In this document: positions 7,840-17,045 of the stretch, piece after piece
Layout of the letters: each line of letters starts with the position of its first letter
Numbering within the stretch: position 1 is the stretch's first letter
Source: Paracoccus haematequi
GTDB lineage: Bacteria; Pseudomonadota; Alphaproteobacteria; Rhodobacterales; Rhodobacteraceae
DNA length: 64,000 nt
Direction of reading: 5' to 3'
NCBI GenBank assembly: GCA_945881965.1
Contig: CAMCVS010000006.1
Coordinates: 124,001-188,000, forward strand
Notes under the pieces: model-generated
What the model saw: the letters and a program-made list of their open reading frames with translations, nothing else
Database searches by the model: none
What the model was told of the DNA's origin: nothing
Program-made: the position numbers and the translations under genes

Positions 7840-8837
7840 CCGTGCTCGCGGCGGGGCCCTGCGTCACGGTGCAGGATGCCGGTCGACCCGGTCTGATGGC
7901 GCAGGGGCTGTCGCGCGGCGGGGCGGCGGATACCCGCGCGCTGGCCGAGGGCTGGGCGTTATTGGCGCAACCTGGCGCGGCCTGTCTGGAACTGGCGGGC
8001 TTTGGCGGGCGGTTTCGACTGGACCGCGCGGCGCGGATCGCGCTGACGGGGGCCGCGATGCCCGCGCGGGTGGGGGACAGGGTCTTGCCGTGGAACGCCG
8101 CGCTGGCGCTGCCTGCGGGCGCGGTGATCGAGGTGGGCGCGGCGCGGGCGGGGGTTTACGCCTATCTGCACATCGGCGGCGGCATCGCGACGCCGCCGCT
8201 GCTGGGATCGCGGGCGGCGCATCTGGTGGCCGGGATCGGGCGGCGGTTGGCGCCTGGCGATGTGCTGCCGCTGGGCGATGACCCCGGCGGGCCGGTCGAT
8301 GTCACGCTGGACGCGGCCCCCCGGTTTGGCGGCGGCGAATTGCGGCTGACCGCATCGGTGCAGACCGGGCTTTTCGCGCCGGACACCCGTGCGCGGTTTG
8401 AGGCCACCGCCTTTCGCGCCGGACGCGGCGACCGGATGGGGCTTGCCTTGGCGCATGACAGCGCGGGCTTTGCCACCGATGCGCAGCGCAGCCTGGTATC
8501 CGAGGTGATCGTGCCCGGCGATGTGCAGATGACGGGCACCGGCGCGCCGTTCGTGCTGTTGGCGGAATGTCAGACGACGGGGGGCTATCCCCGGATCGGC
8601 GCGGTGATCCCCTGCGACCTGCCGCGCGCGGCGCAGGCCGCCGCTGGCGATCCGCTGCGGTTCCGGTTTGTCAGCGAGGGCGAGGCCTTGGCGGCGCTGG
8701 CGCGTGATCGGGCCGAACTGGCGGCGCTGGCCCCCCGGCCGATGCGCCGCGCGCTTGACACCGCCACGCTGATGGCGGCGCAATTGGTGGGCGGCGCGGT
8801 GGATGCGCGCGCTGATCCGTTTTCGCAGGAGCCGTGA
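7833..8837 (+). CDS. pxpC: 5-oxoprolinase subunit C
   Basis: PxpC (KipA-like, biotin-dependent carboxyltransferase-type fold) is a 334-residue subunit of 5-oxoprolinase. It opens with the family signature V-Q-D-x-G-R-P-G followed by the Q-G-L-S-x-G-G-A-A-D stretch, and it keeps the central E-C-Q-T-T-G-G-Y-P motif near residue 245. The ATG at 7833 overlaps the pxpB stop, and its own stop overlaps the pxpA start. Transcription and translation of the three subunits therefore look tightly coupled. Confidence 0.94.
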   Translation: MLTVLAAGPCVTVQDAGRPGLMAQGLSRGGAADTRALAEGWALLAQPGAACLELAGFGGRFRLDRAARIALTGAAMPARVGDRVLPWNAALALPAGAVIEVGAARAGVYAYLHIGGGIATPPLLGSRAAHLVAGIGRRLAPGDVLPLGDDPGGPVDVTLDAAPRFGGGELRLTASVQTGLFAPDTRARFEATAFRAGRGDRMGLALAHDSAGFATDAQRSLVSEVIVPGDVQMTGTGAPFVLLAECQTTGGYPRIGAVIPCDLPRAAQAAAGDPLRFRFVSEGEALAALARDRAELAALAPRPMRRALDTATLMAAQLVGGAVDARADPFSQEP

Positions 8838-9589
8838 TGCAGATCGACCTGAACGCGGATATGGCCGAAGGCTTTGGCCCGTGGGAAATGACCGATGACG
8901 CGGGCCTGTTGCAGGTGATCACATCGGCCAATATCGCCTGCGGGTTTCATGCCGGCGACCCTGACCGGATGATGGCGGCGATGCGCGGGGCTGTCGCCGC
9001 AGGCGTGGGCATCGGCGCGCATCCCGGCTTTGACGATTTGCGCGGTTTCGGGCGGAACCGCATCGACATGCCGCGCGCCACGCTGGAAAACCAGATCCGC
9101 TATCAGGTTGCCGCTTGCGCCGGGATGGCGCGGGCGGCGGGCGGGCAGTTGGCGCATGTGAAACTGCACGGCGCGCTCGCCAACATGGCATCCGAGGATG
9201 AGGGCCTCGCGCGCGCCTGTTTCACTGCGGCGCTGTCGGTGGCCCCCGGCGCGCGAATCGTGGCGATGGCGGCGACCGCACAGGCGCGCGCGGCGGAAGG
9301 CATGGGCATTTCGTGGGTCGGCGAGATTTTTGCCGACCGTGCCTATCGCGCGGATGGTTTGCTGGTGGACCGGCGCGAAGCGGGCGCGGTGATCCATGAC
9401 GCGGGCGTGGCTGGCGAACGGGTGCTGGCGATGCTGCGGGCGGGCGCGATCCTGACGGCGGATGGCGGCGCGATTGCCACGCGGATCGACACCGTCTGCG
9501 TGCATGGCGACAGCCCCAGTGCAGTAGCGATGGCACAGTCGCTGCGGGCGACGTTGCAGCGCGCGGGCGTCCGCGTCGCGCCGTTCTGA
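8837..9589 (+). CDS. pxpA: 5-oxoprolinase subunit A (LamB/YcsF family)
   Basis: PxpA is the 250-residue LamB/YcsF-type subunit of 5-oxoprolinase. The N-terminal D-L-N-A-D-M-A-E-G segment, N-I-A-C-G-F-H-A-G-D and V-K-x-H-G-A-L motifs are the family hallmarks. I chose the ATG at 8837, which overlaps the pxpC stop (TGATG) and has AGGAG about 6 nt upstream; the GTG one codon earlier is also possible. It is the last gene of the operon, and a repeat element with a 7-bp GC hairpin follows eight bases later. Confidence 0.94.
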   Translation: MQIDLNADMAEGFGPWEMTDDAGLLQVITSANIACGFHAGDPDRMMAAMRGAVAAGVGIGAHPGFDDLRGFGRNRIDMPRATLENQIRYQVAACAGMARAAGGQLAHVKLHGALANMASEDEGLARACFTAALSVAPGARIVAMAATAQARAAEGMGISWVGEIFADRAYRADGLLVDRREAGAVIHDAGVAGERVLAMLRAGAILTADGGAIATRIDTVCVHGDSPSAVAMAQSLRATLQRAGVRVAPF

Positions 9590-9596
9590 GCGTCGA

Positions 9597-9660
9597 GGGG
9601 GGCGCTGCCCCCCGCCCGTGCCGGGCCCCCCCGGGATAGTTAGGAACCAGAGAAGCCGGG
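9597..9660 (-). repeat. dispersed intergenic repeat, copy 3, with GC hairpin
   Basis: A perfect 7-bp hairpin GGGGGGC / GCCCCCC (9597-9613, loop GCT) is followed by GGGATAGTTAGGAACC and AGAAGCCGG. It lies at the convergent 3' ends of pxpA and the DUF3253 gene and is a plausible transcription terminator. Confidence 0.7.
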
Positions 9661-9671
9661 ACGGGTCAGGG

Positions 9672-9920
9672 CTAGGGCGGCGGCAGACCAAGCCGGATCG
9701 GGCCTTTGGCGGTCACGGGATCAACCGGCGCGCCCCTTTGTGTGGCTGTCAGCGGCAAGGTGGCGGCGATGGCGCGGATTCGGGGCATCAGCGGGCGCCA
9801 GTTGGGCGACAGGGCGCGCGCCGCCTCGGACGGGCAGAAGGTTTTCGGCGCGCGGGCCAGCGCGAGGTCCATCAGCGCGGCGGCAATCTGCGCGTCTGAC
9901 GGACCCGTAGGGTGGATCAT
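9672..9920 (-). CDS. DUF3253 small protein
   Basis: This 82-residue protein has the winged-helix-like DUF3253 pattern: helix A-A-L-M-D-L-A, then the signature F-C-P-S-E-A-A-R-A-L, then the R-x-x-M-P-R-I-R motif. The function is unknown; the fold suggests nucleic-acid binding. It starts 9 nt after ileS on the same strand, with a good AAGGTGG ribosome site inside the end of ileS, so it is probably co-transcribed with ileS. Confidence 0.8.
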   Translation of the reverse strand: MIHPTGPSDAQIAAALMDLALARAPKTFCPSEAARALSPNWRPLMPRIRAIAATLPLTATQRGAPVDPVTAKGPIRLGLPPP

Positions 9921-9929
9921 TGATCCACC

Positions 9930-12848
9930 TTACCCCAAAGCTTCGTCGCAGCGCGCGCAGGTTCCGGGATGCACGTGGCCGCCCACATCGGGCAGGATTT
10001 TCCAGCAACGCTGGCATTTCTCGCCCGCTGCCATGGCAAAGACCACCGCCACACCCGCCACGTCGGGCAGGGTAAAGGCGGCATCAGGGGCCGCGTCCCC
10101 GCTCAGGCGCAAGTCCGAGGTGATGCAGACATCGGCGAAATCCGCCGCCGCCAGCACGCCCCGCAAGTCCGGGTCGGCGACATGGACCACCGGGGCCGCT
10201 TCCAGCGAAGCACCAATCACCTTGGCGGTGCGTTGCAGTTCCAGCGCGCCGTTGACCACGCGGCGCGCGGCGCGGATGGCGTCAAAGCGGGCGGCCAGCG
10301 CGTCATCACGCCAGTCTGCCGGAGTGTCCGGGATATCGTTCAAATGCACCGAGGTGTCGTCGCCGGGGAAACGGTCCAGCCAGACTTCTTCCATCGTGAA
10401 GACAAGGATCGGGGCCAGCCATGTCGTCAGGCGGTGGAACAAGAGGTCCATCACCGTGCGCGCGGCCCGGCGGCGCGGCGTGTCGCCGTCGCAATAGAGC
10501 GTATCCTTGCGGATGTCGAAATAGAAGGCCGACAGGTCCACCGTGGCAAAGGTGAACACGGCCTGGAACACGCCCTGAAAGTCGTAGGCGGCGTAGCCCT
10601 GCCGGACGGTCTGGTCCAGTTCGGCCAGCCGGTGCAGCACCCAGCGTTCCAGTTCCGGCATATCGGCGGGGACGACGCGGTCGATTTCAGTGAAATCGGC
10701 CAGCGACCCCAGCAGGAACCGCAGGGTATTGCGCAACCGGCGATAGCTGTCGGCGGTGCCTTTCAGGATCTCTTTGCCGATGCGCAAATCCGCGGTGTAG
10801 TCCGACTGCGCGACCCACAGCCGCAGGATATCCGCGCCATATTCATCGATGACCTCTTGCGGGGCGACGGTATTGCCCAGCGATTTGGACATCTTGTTGC
10901 CCTTTTCATCCAGCGTGAAGCCATGCGTCAGCACGCCCCGGTAGGGGGCGCGGCCGATGGTGCCGCAGGCCTGCAGCATCGACGAATGGAACCAGCCGCG
11001 ATGCTGGTCGGTGCCTTCAAGGTAAAGGTCTGCGATGCCATCCGCCGACCCGTCTGCGCGGTCGCGCAGCACGAAAGCGTGGGTGGACCCGCTGTCGAAC
11101 CAGACGTCGAGGATGTCGAACACCTGATCGTAATCGTCGGGGTTCACGAGACCGGACAGGAAGCGGTCCTTGGCACCCGGCAGATACCAGCAATCCGCGC
11201 CCTCGGCCTCGAACGCGGCGGTGATGCGTGCGTTGACGGCTTCGTTGCGCAGCAGGAAATCGGCGTCGGTCGGTTTCGCGCCACGCTTGGTAAAGCACGT
11301 CAGCGGCACGCCCCAGGCGCGTTGCCGCGACAACACCCAATCGGGCCGCGCCGCGATCATGGAATGCAGGCGGTTGCGGCCTGTCTGGGGCGTCCATGTC
11401 ACCAACTGGTCGATGGATGTCAGCGCGCGGTCGCGGATCGTGGTGCCGTACGTGTCCTGCCCGTCGCCCACGGGGCGGTCGATGGCGGCGAACCATTGCG
11501 GGGTGTTGCGGTAGATCACCGGGGCCTTGGAGCGCCACGAATGCGGGTAGGAATGTTTCAGCTTGGCCTTGGCGAACAGCGCGCCGGTGCTGGCCAGCGC
11601 CTTGATATTGCTGACGTTCGCCGGGCCTTCCTTGCCATCGGGCAGGATGATGTGCTGACCGCCGAACAGGGGCAGATCCGTGCGGTAGCTGCCGTCAGCC
11701 TCGACGTTATAGGTCATCGGCAGGCCGTGCTTCTGGCCAAGGATATAGTCGTCATCGCCGTGGCTGGGCGCGGTATGGACAAAGCCGGTGCCCGCGTCAT
11801 CGGTCACGTGATCGGCGGGCAGCATGGGGACGGGGTAGTCCCATTCGCCGTTGCTGCCGTCGATGCCGCGATAGGGGTGCGACAGGATCATCCCGTCAAG
11901 ATCGTCCGCCGTGACATCGCACAGGCGGCGCGTCATGTCAGGCCCGACCAGTTTTGCCTGCGCGAACACCGCTTCGGCCAAAGCGTCGGCCAAGATCACG
12001 CGATGGCCGATCGTCGCGGTGCTGTCGGCGGGCCGCCCGATCACTTCATATAGCCCGTAGGCGATGCCCGGCCCAAAGGCGACCGCGCGGTTCTGCGGGA
12101 TGGTCCAAGGCGTTGTGGTCCAGATCACCACATCGGTCGGCGTGGCGGTGAACATGGTCGCGCGGGCCTGTTGCACGCGGAAACGCACCCACACCTGATG
12201 CGAGGTATGGTCGTGATATTCCACTTCCGCCTCGGCCAGCGCGGTCTTTTCCACTGGGCTCCACATCACGGGCTTGGACCCCTGATAGAGCGTGCCGGTC
12301 ATCAGGAATTTCATGAACTCCTCGGCGATCACGCGTTCGGCGTGGTAATCCATGGTCAGGTAGGGCCGGTCCCAGGCGCCGGTCACACCCAACCGTTTGA
12401 ATTCGTCGCGCTGGATGTCGATCCAGCCTTCGGCGAACTTGCGGCATTCCTGCCGGAAGGTGACCAGATCGACGTCGTCCTTGTTCAGGCCGCGGGCGCG
12501 ATACTGCTCCTCGATTTTCCATTCGATGGGCAGGCCGTGGCAATCCCAGCCGGGGATATAGCGGGCGTCGCGGCCCATCATCTGCTGGCTGCGCACCACC
12601 ATGTCCTTCAGCACCTTGTTCAGGGCGTGGCCGATATGCAGGTGGCCGTTGGCGTAGGGCGGGCCGTCATGCAGGGTGAACGGCGCGCGCCCCTGCTTTT
12701 CGCGCAGCCGGTCATAGACCCCGATCCGCGCCCAACGGTCCAGCCATGCCGGTTCGCGCTGCGGCAGGCCCGCGCGCATCGGAAATTCCGTGCGGGGCAG
12801 GTTCAGGGTGTCTTTGTAGTCGGGCGTGGTGGGGGTATCGGCGCACAT
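9930..12848 (-). CDS. ileS: isoleucyl-tRNA synthetase
   Basis: This class I aminoacyl-tRNA synthetase of 972 residues charges tRNA-Ile. The ATP motifs H71-I-G-H74 and K652-M-S-K-S656 are present, the CP1 editing domain lies between them, and the C-terminus carries the four-cysteine zinc finger (C-x2-C near the end, then C-x2-C). I chose the ATG at 12848, just before the Y-K-D-T-L-N-L-P start typical of bacterial IleRS. The longer open frame upstream is unlike the family. No T-box-like leader is visible. The DUF3253 gene follows. Confidence 0.97.
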   Translation of the reverse strand: MCADTPTTPDYKDTLNLPRTEFPMRAGLPQREPAWLDRWARIGVYDRLREKQGRAPFTLHDGPPYANGHLHIGHALNKVLKDMVVRSQQMMGRDARYIPGWDCHGLPIEWKIEEQYRARGLNKDDVDLVTFRQECRKFAEGWIDIQRDEFKRLGVTGAWDRPYLTMDYHAERVIAEEFMKFLMTGTLYQGSKPVMWSPVEKTALAEAEVEYHDHTSHQVWVRFRVQQARATMFTATPTDVVIWTTTPWTIPQNRAVAFGPGIAYGLYEVIGRPADSTATIGHRVILADALAEAVFAQAKLVGPDMTRRLCDVTADDLDGMILSHPYRGIDGSNGEWDYPVPMLPADHVTDDAGTGFVHTAPSHGDDDYILGQKHGLPMTYNVEADGSYRTDLPLFGGQHIILPDGKEGPANVSNIKALASTGALFAKAKLKHSYPHSWRSKAPVIYRNTPQWFAAIDRPVGDGQDTYGTTIRDRALTSIDQLVTWTPQTGRNRLHSMIAARPDWVLSRQRAWGVPLTCFTKRGAKPTDADFLLRNEAVNARITAAFEAEGADCWYLPGAKDRFLSGLVNPDDYDQVFDILDVWFDSGSTHAFVLRDRADGSADGIADLYLEGTDQHRGWFHSSMLQACGTIGRAPYRGVLTHGFTLDEKGNKMSKSLGNTVAPQEVIDEYGADILRLWVAQSDYTADLRIGKEILKGTADSYRRLRNTLRFLLGSLADFTEIDRVVPADMPELERWVLHRLAELDQTVRQGYAAYDFQGVFQAVFTFATVDLSAFYFDIRKDTLYCDGDTPRRRAARTVMDLLFHRLTTWLAPILVFTMEEVWLDRFPGDDTSVHLNDIPDTPADWRDDALAARFDAIRAARRVVNGALELQRTAKVIGASLEAAPVVHVADPDLRGVLAAADFADVCITSDLRLSGDAAPDAAFTLPDVAGVAVVFAMAAGEKCQRCWKILPDVGGHVHPGTCARCDEALG

Positions 12849-13146
12849 GGCGGGCGTCCTTGGAATTGGCGGTTGGGGAAGGGGTGGCGCAACGCCGCTG
12901 TCCCGGCGCCCCTGATCAGGACGCCGGGCCGCTAATTCGAGGGATGAGCACGAACCGGACCCGCATGGGGGGGTTATAGGCAGGGGCGGTGGCGTGAACA
13001 AGTGGGTGACGCAAACCGTCTCACGCCAGAGTCTATGCGCGTTAGGATTGACGGCAAGGGCGAATCCAAGCACACTAAAGATCAAAATGTTTATTGGTTG
13101 ACAGTGACAGCCCAGAATAGGGCGATCAGCGACTTGGAGACAATTG
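12849..13146. other. 298-bp divergent intergenic region, ileS / protease
   Basis: This gap holds both promoters. It includes an AT-richer stretch at 13060-13105 and a TTGACA at 13098-13103, but no convincing -10 at standard spacing. A GGAG about 8 nt before the protease ATG is the only clear site. I see no structured leader or small gene that I can defend. Confidence 0.5.
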
Positions 13147-14538
13147 ATGCATCTACGTGCAGTCCCCATCCGGTGTTCGTTGATCTTGGCAGCCCTTTTG
13201 TCAGCTGGCGCATGTCTGGCTAAAACAACGGCAGACAGTTTTTCCGGACAGCACGTCGAAATGACAGACGGGTATGGCAATCGGCGGTTGGTCAATGCGG
13301 CCAACACTTTCAATCCCGATGATGCGGCATTCGTAACGGCCGCGGAATTGGCACAGGAAGCACGTAACCGGTGGGACGCGATCGGCGGTATGGCGGGTCT
13401 GGGGCCGCGCGCGGAAATTCACGAGCTTTCCCTGATCCTTGCGCGGTTGCTGCAAGAGCATCCAAAGTCGCGCGAAGCGATGCTGGCGCGGCGAGGACGC
13501 CTGATTGATGTTGATCCGCAGTTGGTGGCGACCTATGCGGATGCGTGGCGCGCGGCAAATCCGGATGCTGTTGATATCGGACCCGCGCCCGCCCAGTCGC
13601 AGGCAGAGGCAGCGGCCATGATCGGCGGGTTTGCGGCAGTTGTACCGCCAAAACCCGCACCCTCCCCCAGTTGGTTCCGCGCGGCACCTGTTGCTCCGGT
13701 CGCACCACAGGCGGCGAAACCGACACAACCTGCGGCGGCACCGCCCGTGGTTGCCGAACGCCGCGACGGTCCGCAACGACTGGCGACCCGAGACCTGTAT
13801 GAGCGGCTGAAAAAGACCACCGTGCTGATCATTCAACTTGGGCAAGCGCGGGATGGCCGATACCTGTGGTTCTCGCATGGCACGGGATCGTTCATCGGTC
13901 CGAAAACGGTTCTGACCAACACCCATGTGGTTGAGGCGAGCAAGGGGGTCCCGGCGCAGTATTTCCTGATCGTGAATCGTGAGTTGGGGGTCAGTCGGGC
14001 GACCCTGCGTGCGCGGGCACAGACGGCGTCGGGGCGGGGCATTGACGCGGCTGTTCTGGATGTGACTGATGTGACGGCCGAGAATTTCCTGACATTTGCC
14101 AGCGATTTCACCGAAGGTGACGATGTGGTACTCAGCGGTTTCGCCGGGCGGGCCAATGACAGCGACCGCGCCTATATCGATCTGCAGGAAATGGTAAACT
14201 CAGGCGTGTTACCTGGAGCGGATAGTATTCCAGTTGCAAAATTTTCCAGCGGCGAAATCCAGTCTGTCTATATTGATGAGCGCGGAGAAGAAACTGTCGC
14301 CGCAGGCGTAATTGCAACCTCTGGCGCAAGCGGGTCTTCATTGACGGATTATTGTGGTCGGGTTGTTGGTCTGTACTATGCCAGCACACGTCAAATCACT
14401 GAAGTTCGCGGCAACAAAGTATCTGTCGATGCTGTGAAATACAACTTTTCTGTAAGCGCACGCGAGATCACCAAATGGCTCGACAGTGCCAGAGTTCCCT
14501 ATCTTACATCAGCGGGCCTGTGTCCGACGGCCCAGTGA
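13147..14538 (+). CDS. exported trypsin-like serine protease
   Basis: This 463-residue protein has an N-terminal signal peptide (hydrophobic core about residues 8 to 22, with a Cys near the cleavage site), a helical N-terminal region, a Pro/Ala-rich linker at about 140 to 205, and a C-terminal chymotrypsin-fold domain. The catalytic triad is visible as H260 in T-N-T-H-V-V, D300 in G-I-D-A-A-V and S395 in S-G-A-S-G-S. It lacks a recognisable PDZ domain, so it is not DegP itself. The start is ATG 13147 with GGAG upstream; a TTG one codon earlier is less likely. GC content is lower than in its neighbours. The substrate is unknown. Confidence 0.82.
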   Translation: MHLRAVPIRCSLILAALLSAGACLAKTTADSFSGQHVEMTDGYGNRRLVNAANTFNPDDAAFVTAAELAQEARNRWDAIGGMAGLGPRAEIHELSLILARLLQEHPKSREAMLARRGRLIDVDPQLVATYADAWRAANPDAVDIGPAPAQSQAEAAAMIGGFAAVVPPKPAPSPSWFRAAPVAPVAPQAAKPTQPAAAPPVVAERRDGPQRLATRDLYERLKKTTVLIIQLGQARDGRYLWFSHGTGSFIGPKTVLTNTHVVEASKGVPAQYFLIVNRELGVSRATLRARAQTASGRGIDAAVLDVTDVTAENFLTFASDFTEGDDVVLSGFAGRANDSDRAYIDLQEMVNSGVLPGADSIPVAKFSSGEIQSVYIDERGEETVAAGVIATSGASGSSLTDYCGRVVGLYYASTRQITEVRGNKVSVDAVKYNFSVSAREITKWLDSARVPYLTSAGLCPTAQ

Positions 14539-14569
14539 TCCTTCAGCATGGCCATGAAAGGATGGTACG

Positions 14570-15841
14570 ATGACGACAAGGCTCCAAACGCGGTACACTG
14601 CCTTTGGTCTGGCGCTGGCGGTTGCGGTTTCGGGACCGGTGCAGGCCGGGAACGAATTCGTCGGCGGCCTTGTCGGCGGGGTGATCGGCGGGATCATCGG
14701 CTCGCAGATCGGACAACAACAGCGCAAACAGACCGCACCACGCAAGACCAGCGGCGGAACCAAGAAAGCTGCGCCCGCCCGTCCGGCCCTGACCGCCGAA
14801 CAGCGCGAGGAACAACGCCGCATCCAGGTCGCGCTGAACGCCATGGGTTGCGACGTGGGCAATCCTGACGGGGTGTTCGGTGGCAAGACACGAAACGGGA
14901 TCCGGTGTTTCCAAGCCAAGGTTGAACAGCCGCAAACCGGAACGCTGACACCCACGGAACGGCAGGTTCTGCTGGAACGCTATGCGAGCTTGCAATCGGG
15001 CGGGGGAGCGGTGGCAGCCGGCGTTGGGGCCGGGGCGCTGTTTGCGACGTTGGGCGCACAGGCCGCCGCGCCTCTGGCACCTGTGTCCCCTACTCCTGCG
15101 GTCCCGGTTCCCGCGGCCCCAGATCCGGTGGCAGCCGCCCCGACAGCGACCGTGATGGCGAACGCCCTGGTCGAGGATGACAGCGCCGATGCGACAACGA
15201 TCTGCGAGGGAACTGCCTCCAGTGCAGCGGTAGCCTTGCCCGGGCTGTCGTCAGCGGTCACGACGGCGCCAGTCTTTGTCGGAGACATCCCGGCTGTCGG
15301 GTTCTGCGACCTGCGGGCGGCCTTGATCGCGCGCGCCGATGAGAGCGTCCAGTCGCTTGGCGTGGCCAAGGCCGACGCGGCTGCGCAGTGTCAGGCTTTG
15401 GGTGATCTGCTGGCTGCCGAGACGGATGCCATCGGGGTGCGATCGCCTGCCGATGTGATCGCTGCGGCCTCGGCGACGATTGGTCCGGCGGTATCGGATT
15501 ACGATGCCGCCGTGACCTCGTCGCGTCTCTGCGCGGGCATCGCATATGGCAATGATGACGTGACCTTGGCCGAGGCGATTGCCCTGTTCGGGGCCGCTGT
15601 CGGCGATCCATCGCTGGCAGAGGCGGTTGGGTGGCACTTGTCATTTGGTTTGGGGCGCGACGTGGATCGTCCGGCTGCCGCAGCATGGCTGCGTGAAGCG
15701 GCGGACCAGATGGCCGAAATCGACCCTTCGCTGCTGCTGATGGCCGACATTGATCGACGCGCGAACCTGTTGGCGGTCGCCGAAGTGATGGACCCACAGG
15801 TCAAGCCGGTCGGGTTTGTTCTTCCGGGGCTGAAAAACTGA
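14570..15841 (+). CDS. exported peptidoglycan-binding-domain protein
   Basis: This 423-residue protein has a signal peptide ending at about residue 26, a glycine-zipper segment (G-G-L-V-G-G-V-I-G-G-I-I-G-S-Q-I-G, residues 32 to 48), a basic linker, and a PG_binding_1 module at about 75 to 125 with the family Q-x-x-L-N-x-x-G-C and D-G-x-F-G-x-x-T-R motifs. The rest is Ala-rich and ends in a helical, Sel1-like region. The glycine zipper suggests membrane or outer-membrane insertion. It lies 31 nt after the protease gene on the same strand, so both may act in the envelope. No enzyme domain is visible. Confidence 0.75.
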   Translation: MTTRLQTRYTAFGLALAVAVSGPVQAGNEFVGGLVGGVIGGIIGSQIGQQQRKQTAPRKTSGGTKKAAPARPALTAEQREEQRRIQVALNAMGCDVGNPDGVFGGKTRNGIRCFQAKVEQPQTGTLTPTERQVLLERYASLQSGGGAVAAGVGAGALFATLGAQAAAPLAPVSPTPAVPVPAAPDPVAAAPTATVMANALVEDDSADATTICEGTASSAAVALPGLSSAVTTAPVFVGDIPAVGFCDLRAALIARADESVQSLGVAKADAAAQCQALGDLLAAETDAIGVRSPADVIAAASATIGPAVSDYDAAVTSSRLCAGIAYGNDDVTLAEAIALFGAAVGDPSLAEAVGWHLSFGLGRDVDRPAAAAWLREAADQMAEIDPSLLLMADIDRRANLLAVAEVMDPQVKPVGFVLPGLKN

Positions 15842-15865
15842 GAGACCTTGAGTGCAAAAGGGGAA

Positions 15866-16288
15866 ATGGCCATATCGGTGGTCATGGACCCTTTGGCCAA
15901 ATTCGACATCACCCGTGACGACATCGCCCGTGTCGTCGCTGCATTCTATGCTTTGGTGCGGCAGCATCCGGGGCTGGGGCCGGTGTTTGCGGTGCATGTG
16001 GATGACTGGCCCGCGCATGAGGAAAAGGTCACGAGGTTCTGGGCCAATGCGATCCTGAACACGCGCGACTATGACGGCAATATCATTGCCACGCACCAAG
16101 AGGCGGGGAATGTGCGGCCGGGGATGTTCGGCACATGGCTTAACCTGTTCGACCTGACGCTGCGGGCGGAACTGACGCCGGATCAGGCGGCGGCCTGGTC
16201 GGCCTTGGCGCACCGGATCGGGCGCAGCTTGCGCGCGGGCGTCACGGACCGGATGCGCGGACCCGGCGGGGTGCCCTTGCTGCGGTGA
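15866..16288 (+). CDS. group III truncated haemoglobin
   Basis: This haem protein of about 140 residues belongs to the trHb3 family found in alphaproteobacteria. The 2-on-2 globin pattern is visible: I-A-R-V-V-A-A-F-Y helix, the P-V-F-A-V-H segment, W-P-A-H-E-E-K and F-W-A-N-A-I-L. The role is probably binding O2, NO or peroxide; this is not testable here. Starts at TTG 15848, ATG 15866 and ATG 15884 are possible. I chose 15866 for the AAGGGG just upstream. It lies 24 nt after the preceding gene. Confidence 0.88.
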   Translation: MAISVVMDPLAKFDITRDDIARVVAAFYALVRQHPGLGPVFAVHVDDWPAHEEKVTRFWANAILNTRDYDGNIIATHQEAGNVRPGMFGTWLNLFDLTLRAELTPDQAAAWSALAHRIGRSLRAGVTDRMRGPGGVPLLR

Positions 16289-16345
16289 CGCGGGGTTGAT
16301 CGCGGCCCGCTTGCGAAGCCGTCACATATCCGTCATATCCCCGCC

Positions 16346-17044
16346 ATGTCAGTGCAATCCAAGGCCCTTGCCGTTCACCTGCTGACCGCCACCGGGGCGG
16401 TGTTTGCCATGCTGGCGCTGCTGGCGGCGGTCGAGGAAAAATGGTCGCTGATGTTTCTGTGGCTGGTGGTGGCGCTGGTGGTCGATGGCGTCGACGGCCC
16501 GCTGGCGCGGCGCTATGACGTCAAACGCAACGCGCCCGCCTTTGACGGCGAGCTGCTGGACCTGATCATCGACTACCTGACCTATGTGTTCATCCCGGCC
16601 TATGCGCTGTTCAAACACCCCGATCTGTTGCCGGGCTGGACCGGATGGGTGGCGATCATCGTGATCACCTTTGCCTCTGCGATGTATTTCGCGGATACCC
16701 GGATGAAGACGCGGGATTACAGCTTTTCCGGCTTTCCGGGCTGCTGGAACATGGTGGTGCTGGTGGTTTTCGCGCTGAAGCCGGGGTTCTGGGTGATTCT
16801 GGCGCTGGTCGCGGTTCTGGCGGTGGCGATGTTCCTGCCGATCCGTTTCGTGCATCCGGTGCGCACCCGGCATTGGCGGATGGTGACATTGCCAATGGCG
16901 CTGGGGTGGACCTTCTTTGCCGGCTGGGCGGCCTGGGTCGATTTCGACCCGCAAAGCTGGGCGCATTGGGGGTTGATCGTGACCTCGGTCTATCTGCTGG
17001 GCGCGGGTGCGGTGCAGCAGATGGTCTATGGGCGCGACGGCTAG
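16346..17044 (+). CDS. pcs: phosphatidylcholine synthase
   Basis: Pcs is an inner-membrane CDP-alcohol phosphotransferase that joins choline directly to CDP-diacylglycerol to make phosphatidylcholine. The 232-residue protein has the catalytic motif D-G-x2-A-R-x8-D-G-x3-D-x3-D from about residue 47 to 75 and some seven membrane segments. The spacing is that of alphaproteobacterial Pcs. It converges on the DUF1992 gene with one base between the stop codons. The choline import genes at 59-62 kb could supply its substrate. Confidence 0.93.
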   Translation: MSVQSKALAVHLLTATGAVFAMLALLAAVEEKWSLMFLWLVVALVVDGVDGPLARRYDVKRNAPAFDGELLDLIIDYLTYVFIPAYALFKHPDLLPGWTGWVAIIVITFASAMYFADTRMKTRDYSFSGFPGCWNMVVLVVFALKPGFWVILALVAVLAVAMFLPIRFVHPVRTRHWRMVTLPMALGWTFFAGWAAWVDFDPQSWAHWGLIVTSVYLLGAGAVQQMVYGRDG

Positions 17045-17045
17045 A

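Noticed and set aside
9969-12053. 694-codon open frame antisense to ileS
   Set aside because: ileS motifs on the other strand are intact, and the antisense translation has no recognisable domain.
12849-13146. T-box leader upstream of ileS
   Set aside because: No T-box sequence or specifier-loop structure is visible, and T-boxes are not expected in alphaproteobacteria.
13002-13223. 73-codon ORF overlapping the protease start
   Set aside because: No ribosome site, overlaps the protease in another frame and has no family features.
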